A DNA stretch of 64,000 nt, taken from positions 34,611,345 through 34,675,344 of the forward strand of contig CM055068.1 in assembly GCA_029204045.2 (NCBI GenBank), in the 5' to 3' direction. This document shows positions 45,515 through 57,910 of the stretch, piece by piece. The DNA comes from Tillandsia leiboldiana. Taxonomy: Eukaryota; Streptophyta; Magnoliopsida; Poales; Bromeliaceae. The notes under the pieces were generated by a model. It ran no database searches, was not told the DNA's origin, and saw only the letters and a list, made by a program, of their open reading frames with translations. A program made the translations under genes and the position numbers. The first letter of the stretch is position 1; each line of letters opens with the position of its first letter.

Positions 45515-48500
45515 TGTAGTGGTCCAGGTTCCCATACAACCTTTTCGGTGAATCCACTGTGTATAACACCTATTGATGGTGTGTCTGGCCCATAGTGCAT
45601 CAAAGGGATGCCACTGATGGACCCAGAGGGGTATCTTTAGCTGGATTGGCCCTCGGCTGCTTTTGCCAAATTTTAGAAAAGGTTTTGGGCCAAAAAAAGG
45701 TTGGATTTAGATTCAGCACGGAAAAACGCTTGAAAACGGCTATTTGCTTGTTTGATTCTGAGTCCAGAGGCCCAAAAACGGACTCCCGGAAGTTTTCAGT
45801 GGTTTCTGGTGCATGGGAGGGGCCGTGGACCGCCGGCATGCCACGTGGCGGCCTGTCATTGGCCGGTTTGCAGCGCTCGGTCCACAGAGCGGCGCGGCTG
45901 GGTGCATAGGCCCGGCGCAGGACACGTGGCGTGAGCTGGTTGGCCGGCGCAGAGTGCGCAGTCCACGGAGAATGAGCGGCGGTGCATGGACCTGAGCGGG
46001 GGGACACGTGTCAACCCCCGGTTGGTGGGCGCAGAGTGCGCGGTCCACGGAGTCCCCGCGCGGGTGCATGGACCCGGCGTAGGGACACATGGCAGCATGC
46101 CATTGGGGGATCATGAGGCGCGGCGCACGGGGGCGCAGGCGAGCGCCTCGGGGCGCGTGCGTGGCAGGCGGTCAGACGGCGCCTGCCCGCACGTGCGACC
46201 CTTGACGCGGGTGGACACGTGGCGCTCCGCTATTCACGGGCGCCACCTACCCGTTTGACCGGGCAGGTGCCACGTGGCGGCACCGCACGCCCCCCGCACA
46301 GCTGTTTGCTGTGCGGGACACGCGTCCGACTCCTGGAGGGCCACGTGGCCGCTCCCGACGCGCCCCGCACAGCTGTTTGCTGTGCGGGACACGTGTCAGC
46401 CCAGGGGAGTTTCGGGCGCTCCCCCGCGGTGCGGTGTGCCGCCGGATTCGGGCGCCCGAAACCTGTCCGAGCGCCCGAATCCGAGGACTTATCCGTCATT
46501 TTCGGATTTGTTTTCAATAGCCTATATAAAGGCCCGAGCCACCTTATTCTTCCCTTTTTCTGCATTTCTGAGCCTCATCTCACCTCGGGCCCTTCTGTAA
46601 AGTTGCTCCCCCACTTGTGCTGCACCATTTGGAGAATTCTTGGGATTTTATGTGGCACGCTTTTTGAGGTTTCCATTTCTTCGGCGCATCGCGACGTTCC
46701 TTCGCCGGTGATCCCTTCCGTCGCGTTTCGGTGCGCGAGCTCCCCCGGCCTACTCCGACCACCTTATCGGGCGATTCTTACGCCGTTGGATCCATGACAG
46801 GCAGGGATACGATCTTAGTATGTTCAGCTTCCCCTCGTTTTGAGTTATTCTTGGAGTTTTCTGAGCCTTCTTATGACCCTTTTTCCGTGGTAGAGTTTTG
46901 GACAGCGGCACGGTATTATGGCGGTATCTCCGTGCTCAGGCATCGGATTGAGGCGTGCCTATACTCTTTTTGCATCTACGCGTCGCAAGGATTATCTTCG
47001 TATTTTTCTGGAATTTTTTTGAGACTTGCTCGAATATATACTTTTCCCCCTTTTCTGTGCAAAGTGTTACAGTTGTTGTGTTGTGGAGTTTCGCGCTCAC
47101 CGCGTTGCGGAATTTGTAACTCCACTTACGGGGCTCGGATTGAGACGTGCAGGTACTCGTTTCGAAGGGCTCGACGCGACGATCGCAGCGGTATTTTTGT
47201 CAGATTTTTTGGAGTCCATTCTGCAGGTGAAAACTGAGCCACATTGTGACTATTTTTGGGGACAACAGTTGATTGCGGAATTGTATGTTTAATTGGCACC
47301 GGCTGGTATTTTTGCCGTTGTTGCTGCGGGCGACTTATTCTTGGGCGCGAGTGCTTCCTGGATTTGGTGTTAGCGATTGAGGTGGGTGTTGTTGTGAACC
47401 TCCTACTTTTGATTACCCACTAGGCATATTAGAGTAACCCCCCCCCCCCCCCCCATTTTTTGTGATAATATCTTAATTGCGCCCTTGGGATAACATTTGC
47501 ATGCTTACTTGAGTTCAAAGGGCATTCTTCTAGTGATGAGTCTGCATGTGAGATTGTTTATTTAGGGATGGAATATCTTGTTATATAAACCACTAGAAAG
47601 TTGTTAATTGTATTTACTATTACCTTGGGACATTTGCATGCGTGTATGGACATCTAGATAGGCCACCTTTTTCTGCTACACTTTCATGTTGGAATCTGAC
47701 TTAGGAGAAACCATGTTTAGCTGTTCTCATTTTTATTCAGATGCATGTTGCTCGAGTTAGAGCAGGGGTTTGGGATAGTGTAGTTGAGGCCATTGAGTCT
47801 GGGACAGGTTAGACTCGATTATGGATTATGGGGCATTGTGGTAACCGCGGACATTAGGCGGTTAGCCAGATGTTGATTATTTTATCAGATCTTGGACTTG
47901 TGGGGTGTTGCGGCGACCGCGGACATTGGGCGGTTGACCGAATGTTTACTTATGCATCAGATTGGGTATCAGATTTCTTTAGTGGATGGATTTTCCCACT
48001 TTGATCATAGTCATGATCCAGTCCTGCTATATTGATATACTTGACAGAGATACTTGTGATACTGGTGACAGAGATACTTTACTCGTGAGGGTCGCTCCCC
48101 TCGAGTGCCACTCCGGAGTAGGCTTTAGACCGTGACGGGTACCGGTCCATCTTATTGGGATTTCGAGCCTTGTGTGCTGGTCCCTTGGGATTTCGAGCCA
48201 TGTGTGCTGGTCCCCTACTGAGTTCTTGAGTTCGACAGCAGAGCAGGCAGTACCAGTTTTACTGGTGGCTAGATTGGGTTTATTTGGACAGATACTGTTT
48301 TCTGATGCATTCATACAGTCATTTCTTTCGATACTGCATTTAGAGGCATAGTAGTGGTAGTTTCCTTTATCAGTAGCCTTTATAGCTTACTACTGTTCTT
48401 CCCCTTTTTGCCTCTAGCAGTCCTAGTGGGCACGTCAGAGTTTGAGGCTTTTCCCACTAGGGGAGGCTACTATTTTATATAGTAGTTCTCACCCCCATTG

Positions 48501-48932
48501 TCTCTCTTTTCTTTTCCCCCTTTGTTTTGTAGAGTCTTCTGCGGGAGTTGCAGGGCCGTCTTCGGCAGATCGAGGTAAGAGGATAGTGGATTACATAGTT
48601 CATCTACCCCGACTGCGAGCTTAGTTGTGTATCAGTTGTACCCTTTATTTCTCAGACAGTTGTAGTTTATTTTGGGTCTAGCTCTAGCCAGCTGTTTGTA
48701 CATATTTGGTGAGCTGGGAGTGACACTTGTATATTTTGAGAGTTTTTATTGCACTTTTACTTTCCAGCTGTGGTCTGAGATATATTAGTTTTAGTTTAGC
48801 TCTGTTTTATGCTCCTTTATTATATCTTTTATAACTGAGCAGGTTACCGGCGCTTCGTGTACACGAAAAATTCTGTGTGCACGGCGGATCTGTGGACGGG
48901 CCCGGGTTCTGGTTTACACCCGGGGCGTGACA
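45515..48932 (+). mobile_element. Solo LTR-2 (3418 bp)
   Basis: TGTAGTGGTCCAGG to CGGGGCGTGACA, flanked by GGCAT (45510-45514 and 48933-48937). No primer site or body follows, so it is a solo LTR. It has a promoter block (45838-46530), a long transcribed part with a poly-C run (47438-47454), a pair of ggcggttagcc/ggcggttgacc blocks (47860-47940), and the cttttgcctctagcagtcc and ggggcgtgaca modules at its 3' side. The 168-codon plus frame at 46731-47237 has no domain. Confidence 0.9.
45838..46530 (+). promoter_or_regulatory. Solo LTR-2 promoter: G-box block and TATA box
   Basis: At least seven CACGTG or near-G-box sites (ccacgtggcgg 45841, cacgtggcg 45922, cacgtgtc 46004, cacgtggcg 46217, ccacgtggcgg 46270, ccacgtggcc 46341, cacgtgtc 46390) lie upstream of TATATAAA at 46523-46530. 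A duplicated block (gcacagctgtttgctgtgcg at 46296 and 46366) is itself a palindrome around gctgtttgctg. Confidence 0.7.
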
Positions 48933-49473
48933 GGCATGATAGTAGTATAGTTTATTTTCAGCTTATTTACCTTTTCTTACTGCATTGTTATCTTATGCCT
49001 CTAGTAGACTTAGTGGGCAGACCGTTGGTCTTGGAGACAGTACCTACTGAGAACTACTGTTGGATGTAATTCTCACACCCTCTGTTGGTGACCATTTTCC
49101 AGAGGCTTCTACTCCAGTCCCTTCTCCTGTTGCTGCTTCTACAGAACGAGGTAAGGGAGTCGCGAGCTAGTTCCCTACCCATCCTTGGAGTGTAGCTGTA
49201 CCCCTTTTTGAAGCTTTTTTGTACAGTCAGTTGGATTATTGTATATTTTACTTTTGAGAGCTTTATTTTGAGAGACATGTATTGTGAGGATCTGGCATGT
49301 ACTATTTGGAGTTGTATTTTTATATTTCAGCAGTTTACTTTCCAGCTCTGATATCTGTATAGTTGTTAGCACTATTTTTTGTAGGTTAGACGCTTCGCCT
49401 ATGCGGGGCTTCCCGTATGGGTAGCAGATCCGTTGTCGAGCTCGGGTCACAGTTTCGATCCCAGGGCGTGACA
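48933..49473 (+). repeat. Gypsy LTR, right piece, split by solo LTR-2
   Basis: Resumes with ggcatgatag and runs through tagacttagtgggcagaccg, ggtaagggagtcgcgagcta and gacgcttcgcctatgcgggg to CAGGGCGTGACA at 49473, in the same order as 1350-1900. Confidence 0.85.
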
Positions 49474-49630
49474 ATAACTCTCACCCTTGACCTTCTTGGC
49501 CGGTCGGGCCCTTCACCGATTTTTGGCTTTGAACATGGTAGTCGAAAACTCTCGAGGCCGGCCCCTCTTGGCCGACCTCCAACCCTCAGGACCAAATGCG
49601 ACCTGGGTCAATGATTCCTTCGATACAACC
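49474..49630. other. Unclassified 157-bp piece between two LTRs
   Basis: Contains an imperfect duplication of cttggccg (ttcttggccggtcgggccc and cctcttggccgacc). It may be gag or leader debris; no domain is certain. Confidence 0.3.
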
Positions 49631-49668
49631 TGTCACGCCCCGGGAGTAGATAAACAGCAGAAAATACC

Positions 49669-49759
<91 letters not shown>
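49669..49759. repeat. (TA)n microsatellite, about 90 bp
   Basis: Uninterrupted TA repeat at a site where the other LTR copy (57950-57967) has a T-run, so the repeat expanded in this copy. The 93- and 94-codon frames of alternating Ile-Tyr across it are not genes. Confidence 0.95.
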
Positions 49760-49762
<3 letters not shown>

Positions 49763-51639
49763 AAATAAGCTCCCGCAAGGCAAGTGCACAGACCCGCCAC
49801 ATACACCAGTTCTCTCTGCATGACAGACAGAGTCTCCCTTGCGTATGTACGGCATAGTTACTACAACCATACTTTAACCTCATCAACCGAAGAGTGAAGT
49901 AGAAAATGCTTATGTTGTAAAACAATGTTAATTTAGCGCAATATAAGTTTGAAAGGATAAATCCACGAGTTTTAAAGATTGTGCCTATGCGACACCCGAT
50001 TTTGAAATACTTTTCGCAACCCTTTTTATTTTTTGAAAACCGCATTTGAAACGCATAAGGAAAATAAAAAGCCCTACCATATAGCTAGCCAAACACAAGT
50101 CATAAATCCATCTCAACATCCATATCATCCACAATAACTAAAACCACATGCGAAGTAAACTAACCAACTGAAATAAGCAAATAAAGAGAAGGAAAAGTAT
50201 CACCAGCCAGAAGATTGGCAAATACTCTATAGTCGCAACCTCACCGCCGTCCCGGACCCCACCCCTGACTGAACCTGTCACATAGTAGGAGTCAGTGACA
50301 TGAACAGTAAAGACATGCAAGACCACAAAAACGATGCTAGAAAGGTACAGGAAATAACAATAATAAATTGAACCGTAACCCAGAGCAACCATAACCCCAT
50401 CCTGCTACCAATCGTATCTCTCCTAGGAACCCAAGCACAAAGCCGCCATGTCGGTCCGAGGACCTCAGGCAAAAGGAACAGTCCCGCTCAGAACCTGGTG
50501 TAAAGAAACCCCCCACTGCACGAATGCAGCACCGCAAAAAGCAGCAACGGGCCCCCCATGCCGCGTGGGCTCCACGGGTCTAGTCAAACCACCTTTCCGG
50601 AAAAGTACACCGACACGGTGGCCAAACCGCTGGTGTGCGTGCAAGCGCCATGAGCATATCCATCATAAAACAAGTGACGTGAGCCTCCTGCGACACTCAG
50701 TCACTCCGATGTAGCATAAATCTCCGTAAGTAACCCGGGGTCAGTCAACCTTTCTTTAACTCTTGATGTGTCATACAAACCAGTTCTATCATACTCAGTT
50801 ATTAAAAGATGTCATTAATAACGATAACAAAAGAAGAGGGAATGATCGGAAGGAAGCCAACCGACGGCATCCCCTTCCTGGATAAGGGTACCCACCTGAA
50901 ACGGAGATAAACGACCGCGCCCGCAACCCTCCTAAGCACTCAAAACCTTACGCGGGCCTAATAAAATATCCAAATAAACAAATCAATCTTTTACCCCAAA
51001 CCGGCAAATTCAGTGGTCCCGACCACTGTACCAAAAATCCCTTCTATCCCATAATCGGAACTGCCTCCGGTGTTCCGATTGTCGCACCGATCAATAACCC
51101 GATCAAAATAATTCTCTGAATAATTTTACCATTGTTCGGATCTGGACAAACAGTCCACCGGACCTCGTATCGCGACAACCGGTCACCCGGAAGGTAAGAA
51201 CATTTTAGTAATACCCCTAACATCAAAAGATAGGAAAAACCGCGCCAAACCAGAAATTACCGAAAAAGGGAATTCTACAGGTGTACCGAAAAAAAAAAGA
51301 TAAAACCCGGTGGTGAAACAAAAGGCCGGACTTAAAAACGGACCCCGTTATCCCAAAACAATTAACCGATAAAAACCTTGTGTCAAAAACTACACCGGTC
51401 GAAAAATCGTACCCGACGCGGCGCAGCTGTCGACGAGGCAACGAATGGAAAACCAAGCCCCTACCGTTGCCTTGACGAAGTCCGCAACGAAAAACGACCA
51501 AGCGGCGTATCATCTGACGAAAACAAAGCCAACTCAATCAACCCCAAAAACAAACCAAAAACCTTCGTCGGCGGCAGCAAGGCAAGCCGCATGCACAGGC
51601 GGCCCGGCAGGGTGGCGCGGCCAGACTGGGCGGCGCGCG

Positions 51640-53260
51640 GGTGCAGACAGGGCAACGTGCGGGCGCAGGCAGTGCCGAGCGGCGTGGCCTGGCAGTAGTG
51701 CGCGGGCGGCGGCGTGACAGCAGCACGCGGCGCAGCCCCGGGCAGCATCACGGTGCAAGTCTGGCAGCGGTGCGGCGCGAGGCTGGCAGCGGCGCGGTGC
51801 GCGGGTGCACGAAGTGGCGCTCGCGGCTAGGGCATCCAGCAGCGGCGACCTGGCAGGGCGCGGCGCGCGCATTCGGCAGCACCACTTGGCGGCGGCCAGG
51901 CAGGGCACGGCCCTATGCGGCGCGCAGACGTAAGCAGTGTGCGGCGGCGGGGGCTAGGGCATCCAGCGGTGGCGGCGTGCAGACGTAAGCAGTGCGCGGC
52001 GGCGGCGGCAAGGGCATCCAGCGACGGCGTCCTGGCAGGGCGAGGCGCGCGCATGCGGCAGCACCACGCGGCGGTGGCCTGGCAGGGCGCGACCCTGTGT
52101 GGCGTGCAGACGCAAGCAGTACGCAGCGGCGGCCGCGGCTAGGGCATCCAGCAGCGGCGACCAGGCAGGGCGCAGCGCGCGCATGTGGCAGCACCACGCG
52201 GCGGCGGCCTGGCAGGACGCGGCTATGTGCGGCGTGCAAACGCAAGCAGTGCGCGGCCCTGTGCGGCGTGCACCACGCGGCGGCGGCCTGGCAGGGCGCG
52301 ACGCGCGCATGCGGCAGCACCACGCGGCGGTTGCCTGGCAGGGCGCGGCCCTTGCGGCGTGCAGACGCAAGCAGCACGCGGTGGCGGTGGCTAGGGCATC
52401 TAGCGGCGGCGACCTGGTAGGGCGTGGTGCGCGCATGCGACAGCACCACGCGGCGGCGGCCTGGCAGGGCTGCCGGGCGGCCCTGTGCGGCGTGCAGACG
52501 CAAGCAGTGCGCGGCGGCGGCGGCTAGGGCATCCAACGGCGGCGACCTGGCAGGGCGCGGCGCGCGCGTGCGGCAGCACCACGCGGCGGCGGCCTGGCAG
52601 GGCGCGGCCCTGTGCGGCGTGCAGACGCAAGCAGTGCACAGCGGCGGCGGCTAGGGCATCCAGCGGCCGCAACCTAGCAGGGCGCGGCGCGCGCGTGCGG
52701 CAGCACCATGCGGCGGCGGCCTGGCAGGGCGCGGCCCTGTGCTGTGTGCAGACGCAAGCAGTGCGCGATGGCGGCGGCTAGGGCATCCAGTGGCGGCGGC
52801 TAGGGCATCCAGTGGCGGCAACCTGGCAAGGCGCGGTGCGCGCGTGCGGTAGCACCACGCGGCGGCAACCTGGCAGGGCGCGGCGCGTGCGTGCGGCAGC
52901 ACCATTCGACGGTGGCCTGGCAGGGGGCGACCCTGTGCGGCGTAAGGCAGCGCCTGGCTGCACACGGGCGGCAACGCGCCTGGCGGGGCGCAGGTGGCAA
53001 CGTGCCTGGCTGTGCGCGGGCGGCAGCATGCTTGACTGTGCGCGGGTGGCAGCGCGCCTAGCTGCGCGCGGCGAGCGCCTTTGCGGTGCGTGTCCTATGG
53101 TCGAAGCGCGCGGCGGTGACCGTGGCTCGGCTAGGGCGTCGAGCGGCGGCGGCTCGGCTAGGACATCGAGCGGCGGCGGCGGCTCGGCTAGGGCATCGAG
53201 CGACGGCGGCGGCTCGGCTATGGCATCGAGCGGCGGTGGAGCCACCGTCGACGATCCTTA
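51640..53260. repeat. GC-rich tandem array in the element C LTR
   Basis: About a dozen diverged units of 100-130 bp, each with gctagggcatccagcggcgg, cctggcagggcgcggc, gcatgcggcagcaccacgcg and cgtgcagacgcaagcagtgc in that order. Units near 52780-53260 are shorter and mixed. The array gives long GC-rich frames on both strands (up to 207 codons) without any domain. Confidence 0.88.
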
Positions 53261-53307
53261 AGCAACCCCGCCGAAAACCCCAAAAACCCAATAAAAACCC
53301 CATCGAG

Positions 53308-54520
53308 CAAAACCCAAGAACGAAACCAACCGAAACCTCAACGAATAAAACCAACGAAAACCTTAACGAATAATCGTTTAAGAGTAAAACCATACGAAAA
53401 ACCTCGACGACAATCCTCCAAGAACGAAACCAAAAGAATAAAGACGTCCACTAACCTCGCTCTGACGGAGAAGACGACACGATCCTAATTTTCGCAGACG
53501 GTGGTGCTTCTGGATTCGCTCCCCGATATTGGCGACGTTTTCGGTCTCAGTCGTCGGCACGCACGGCGAGGAAAAAGGAAGAATAAGGGATCTTTTCCAA
53601 AATTAGGGTTATATAGTAATTGGGATATTAATATCTTTTATTAATATTTTATTTTTCTTTGTACGTACGAAAGTCCTAATATTCGATATTTAAAACAAAA
53701 GGGATTTTTCCACCGACTTCCTCGATAAGCGTGCCAATCATCCGAAATGTCCCTAACCGCTAGCACGGATCCCGATGCACCAACAACATTTAAGGTTTTG
53801 AGTGTACACGGTGACGGCGGCTAGGGCATCCAGCGGCGGCGACCTGGTAGGGCGCAGCGCGCGCGTGCGGCAGCACCACTCGGCGGCGGCCAGGCAGGGC
53901 GCGGCCCTGTGCGGCGTGCGGCAGCGCCTAGCTGTGGGCGGGCGGCAACGTGCCTGGCTGCGCGCGGGCGGCAGCGCCTGACTGCGCGCGGCACAGCGCC
54001 TTTGCGGCGCGCAACCCGCGGTGGCATCTAAATGAACAAAACCCAAGAACGAAACCAACCGAAACCTTAACGAATAATACCAACGAAAACATTAACGAAT
54101 AATCGTTTAAGAATAAAACCAAATGAAAACCTCGACGGACAATCCTCCAAGAACAAAACCAAAAGAATAAAGGCGTCCACTAACCTCGCTCTGACGGAGA
54201 AGACGACGCGATCCCGATTTCCGCAGAAGGTGGTGCTTCTGGATCCGCTCCCCGGTATTGGCGACGTTTTCGGTCTCAGTCGTCGGCACGCACGGCGAGG
54301 AAGAAGGAAGAAGAAGCGATCTTTTCCAAAATTATGGTTATACGATAATTAGGATTTTAATATCTGTTATTAATATTTTATTTTTCTTTGTACGTACGAG
54401 AGTCCCAATATCCGATATTTAAAACAAAAGAGATTTTTCCACCGACTTCCTCGATAAGCGTGCTGATCCTCCGAAACGTCCCGTAACCACTAGCACGTAT
54501 CCCTATGCACCAACAAAACT
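53308..54520. repeat. Segmental tandem duplication in the element C LTR
   Basis: About 485 bp from caaaacccaagaacgaaacc (53307) to gcaccaacaaca (53790) recurs from 54036 to 54520, a period near 729 bp. Between the two lies a short piece of the GC-rich array (53810-54010), so the repeated unit was array tail plus adjacent sequence. Confidence 0.85.
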
Positions 54521-54769
54521 TAACGGGTCCCGAGAAATTCCGAACTTACCAATTCGGACCCGCTAACATTGAAACCTTCATTCCGGAAGATTCGTAAGTC
54601 GGATTTTCGATCCGATCGCATCGTCGTTCTTCGTTTAACGAGCCCTATTGCGATAAGGTAATCACAACCCAAAAATTCCATAATAATCAACGCTAAGAAT
54701 TTTCCACCTAAAACTAGCTTGAATCCAAAAGTCGACACTTAGGGAATAATAAAAATCAGAGTTATTACA

Positions 54770-55160
54770 CCACAACCCCCTTAAAAGAAGTTTCGTCCTC
54801 GAAACTTAACTACTACTCCCAGCAAGTAAAACAGGAGAACACTCTCACAAAACCGATTCTGGAACCCACCTAGCTCCACGCTCCCCTCTATTACTCTACC
54901 AACCCGGTATGTAGAGAAAAGGTCGGGTACATCTACCTACTCTCACGCGTCAAGATCCGCATCGTGGTCAAAACCTACCTCCGAAGCATTGACACATGGA
55001 ACACCTTATGAATCCCGTCGGAACTTGGTGGTAATCCTGAACGATATGCTACCGGACTGAACCGCCCCAAGATTCCAGACAAACTGCGGCTCCACCTACC
55101 TTGCAACCCTACCATCTGATCCCTCTTGGTCAGAACTGACCTACGCAAGCCTACTCCCTA
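54770..55160 (-). pseudogene. Polypurine tract and integrase C-terminal relic of element C
   Basis: Minus strand 55073-54985 reads LGRFSPVAYRSGLPPSSDGI and then HKVFHVSMLRR, the module joining integrase to the chromodomain in chromoviruses (compare RPFEVLERIG...VFHIS at 38454-38530). No chromodomain follows. Next to the LTR is gtttcgaggacgaaactt and a polypurine tract at 54770-54785. Confidence 0.7.
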
Positions 55161-56575
55161 ACTTGGAATTCCAAGTTGTAGCGCCACCGGTCCGCATATC
55201 ATTTCTGACAGCTCTGAGCAGTCAGCAACAAAAGTCTCGCAACGCGTCGAGGTACCCCAGTCCTACCACCAAAACCGGACCGACGAGCCCTTACCTGCCC
55301 AAACTAACCCAACAACAAGGGAAAAACAACACTGACGCCCTCACAAAGCTCCATGAGGTGCCAACAAAACAAGCCGGGTCACTAACTACAAGTAAACCTA
55401 CCATGAAACACAACGAAACCATCTGTCACCAACACGAGGCCACTACCTCGGAGCATATCCACTACCCCGGATCGCCCGCTCCGACTGTCCGTCCCTTCGA
55501 GGTGACAAGCAAAACTAAAGATAGGTTCCAGCTCTAAGACCTACCACAAGGTCTACCCAAGGAAGAGGTGCATGCCGGGTATTCCAACCGAAAGTGACCA
55601 ATGCCGGAACGCCATGTAGTCAATCGACCCCGTTGACCTACACTTGCTCCAATCGATCAAAGAACCACAACCCAAAAATCGCCTCAAGACTTATGCCTTG
55701 ATCATGGGAAGCTGGTGACAAAAACCACGAGATCTGATCCCACTTCCATCCCGACACAGAAGGTGGGTGCAACACTCTTGTTAACCACTAGCGCTCGGTC
55801 CTAACCCGATGCCCTTTCCAAGCACCGAGCAACGAACCATGCCCCACGATCTCCCAGATCAAACAGTCACACTTCCAAACAGGAGAACCCTGAGCTCAAA
55901 ATCCACTAACACAATGGCCTCCAGGTACAACAGACTACCCATCCAAAACCTACAGGATCAAAAAAAGGACAAGTAACGAATACAGCGAGAATAACCTTGT
56001 CGTAAAAACTGCCTAGGTTTACTGCGCGCACTTACGGGATCACGCGCCAACCCACCTATAAGGCAGCCTAAACCGACCCTCTTGTGCAGAACACAAGAAC
56101 CCAAACCAGAGCCATTTCCTCCCAAGGAACTAACCGGCTCCACCCAGCGTCCAATGCTAACCCACGACATAGAGTTGCCACCTACACACACTTGTGTGAA
56201 ACAAGACACCACTTCTCTAACCGATTTTGAAACCCAAACGAACAAGATATACTATACCTAGTGATCTCCTTTTAACCCAAAGGAGCACCCCAAAACCCCA
56301 CCACGAAGATCCTCCAAAACCATCACAGTGACCACAGCAATAGCCAAACTATGGGTAACAACCGTAGGGGAAGAATTCTCATTCCCACATATACCTTGCC
56401 CAAGTGTAAAAATCGGCCGTCTAACTGTTGTAACCTAAATCCAAAAGACCTAAAAGGTACAAACTTAGACAAGAGACTACCTCCACAAACTTGCGACCAA
56501 AACCTCAGGTGGGTCCGTTTCTTGCTTTAGCATAGGATAAATCCTCCCACCAGTCTGCTGCGGTGCCCTCTCCTC
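55161..56575 (-). other. Element C interior without recognisable domains
   Basis: The short frames on either strand (such as 55163-55537 plus and 55958-56245 minus) match no retroelement motif I know. RT and RNase H are expected here by position but cannot be seen, so they are deleted or decayed past recognition. Confidence 0.5.
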
Positions 56576-57691
56576 CTATCGTGGGGTCAAAGGGCGTTCG
56601 GTCGATACTGAAGGGGCGTATACGTGTTCCGGAAAGCCAGGTTCCTGAAGACGTGTTTGGCGCTTCTCGCAGTCAGTCACCGCCAGATGATTGGTAAGCC
56701 AATCCATCCCGAGTATTACGTCGAATTCCCTTAGCGGGATTACCACCAGATTCCAAGGGCATATCAACCTGCCCAACCTTACCGAGAAGGAAGGAACATA
56801 GCTACTTGCCTCGAGGGGTTGCCCGGGGGTCTGAACGAACCTACTTCTACGAAGGGGTTTCTCCTCAAAACCATGGGTATGAGCGAAAAAACAGGATAAG
56901 AAAGGGTTGGATGCTCCAGTGTCAAACAAGGTCCTAACTCGAGAATCTGAGAGTAGAGTAATACCTGCTACCACGTCCTCCGGGGGATTCTGTCCCCTGG
57001 TGAGCCACCGAGTAAACCCTCCCAGCGGACTGCGGCGGCGCCCCCCCCCCCCCCCCCCCCCCTCCTCGCGTCGTGATGCTGAAGGTGTCATTCCCGGGTT
57101 CAGGGGGCAGTTAGAGCGGAAGTGCCCTGGCTTGCCACAACGAAAACAATGGTCGTGCCTCCAGGAACATTCGATCACCTGGTGTGCGCCTCCGCAAATA
57201 ACGCAAGGTCGGTCCCCCGGCTCTTGTCCTCTCGTCGGCGTGCTCCTGGTTCCTTGCTACGTCCTTGGATGCTTCGGTGGTTGACTCCCATTGGAAAAGC
57301 CACCCCCAAGATAAGACTGAGATCGTTTCTTGTCCTTGTTACGCTCAAAGCCCTCCTGCCGGGCACGAGTGACAACCAATTCCCGCTCCACTAAAGTGGC
57401 CCTGTCGACCACCTTTTGGAAGGTATGCAAATCCGCCGCTTGTACTGTCTGAAAGATGTCGCTCTGTAGACCATCCACGAAAAGGCGGACCGTGTGGGAT
57501 TCGTCCCTTATGACAAAGGGGACGCCATCAGCTACACCGGCGTTTTGCGTCAACTGGTGCACTCGTTCTGTGAGTGCTAATAGCTGCCCGGCCATATCCC
57601 GTAACTGTTGTCGAAGTAGCCGATTCTCCGCAGTTGTTCATACCGTCCCATCTACTCCTGTGTCATCCGTTGATGACCTAGTCCGAGCCAT
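56576..57691 (-). pseudogene. Gag and protease remnant of element C
   Basis: Gag start MARTRSSTDDTG at 57691, TGA at 57638-57640, then an open stretch from 57595 with LALTERVHQL and a late gag segment HTVRLFVDGLQSDIFQTVQA. The central capsid part between them is missing. Zinc knuckle CFRCGKPGHFRSNC (about 57105-57150), a poly-Gly stretch coded by the C-run at 57042-57062, and protease LFDTGASNPFLS (about 56905-56940) with FDVILGMDWLTNH follow; the frame stops at 56576. Gag and protease pieces lie in different frames. Related to but clearly diverged from the Tekay-like gag. Confidence 0.85.
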
Positions 57692-57890
57692 AGTCTGAGA
57701 ATGCATAAAAACCGAGTCAAACCTAGTCTTAACCGATTTAGGAACCGTGTCATACGTTCAGGCACAGACTTCCCCCCCCTCAACACTCACGCTCTTACGC
57801 ATCTAGCCTTTGGTTATTTCATAGGTTAGCCGCAAGTGATATTATGTTCAGTGGATGTTGGATATTAAGTACCGTGGTTAAAGTCATATA

Positions 57891-57902
57891 TCTCTGACAC
57901 CA
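57891..57902 (-). other. Primer binding site of element C (mutated)
   Basis: TGGTGTCAGAGA on the minus strand against TGGTATCAGAGC in the other elements; eight bases from the LTR. Two mismatches to the initiator-Met tRNA complement suggest decay. Confidence 0.8.
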
Positions 57903-57910
57903 TCTTAATC

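Larger units (their letters stand above)
49631..54769 (-). repeat. Element C 3' LTR (5139 bp)
   Basis: TGTCACGCCCCGGG to GTTATTACA on the plus strand. 49631-51080 pairs with 57911-59305, including the unusual inner block cctgtcacatag.gggagtca that also occurs in solo LTR-1 near 40848. Unlike the other copy it has a long (TA)n run, a GC-rich array and a segmental duplication, which explain its size. Ends followed by cccttaaaagaagtttcgtc confirm the right border. Confidence 0.82.

Noticed and set aside
46731..47237. 168-codon frame in solo LTR-2
   Set aside because: Downstream of the LTR TATA box in the untranslated LTR transcript; no motif and an internal near-repeat explains its periodic peptides.
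49487..49768. Frames of alternating Ile and Tyr
   Set aside because: Translation of a TA microsatellite.
51913..52536. GC-rich frames of 140-207 codons in the element C array
   Set aside because: Produced by 100-130-bp tandem units on both strands; no domain.
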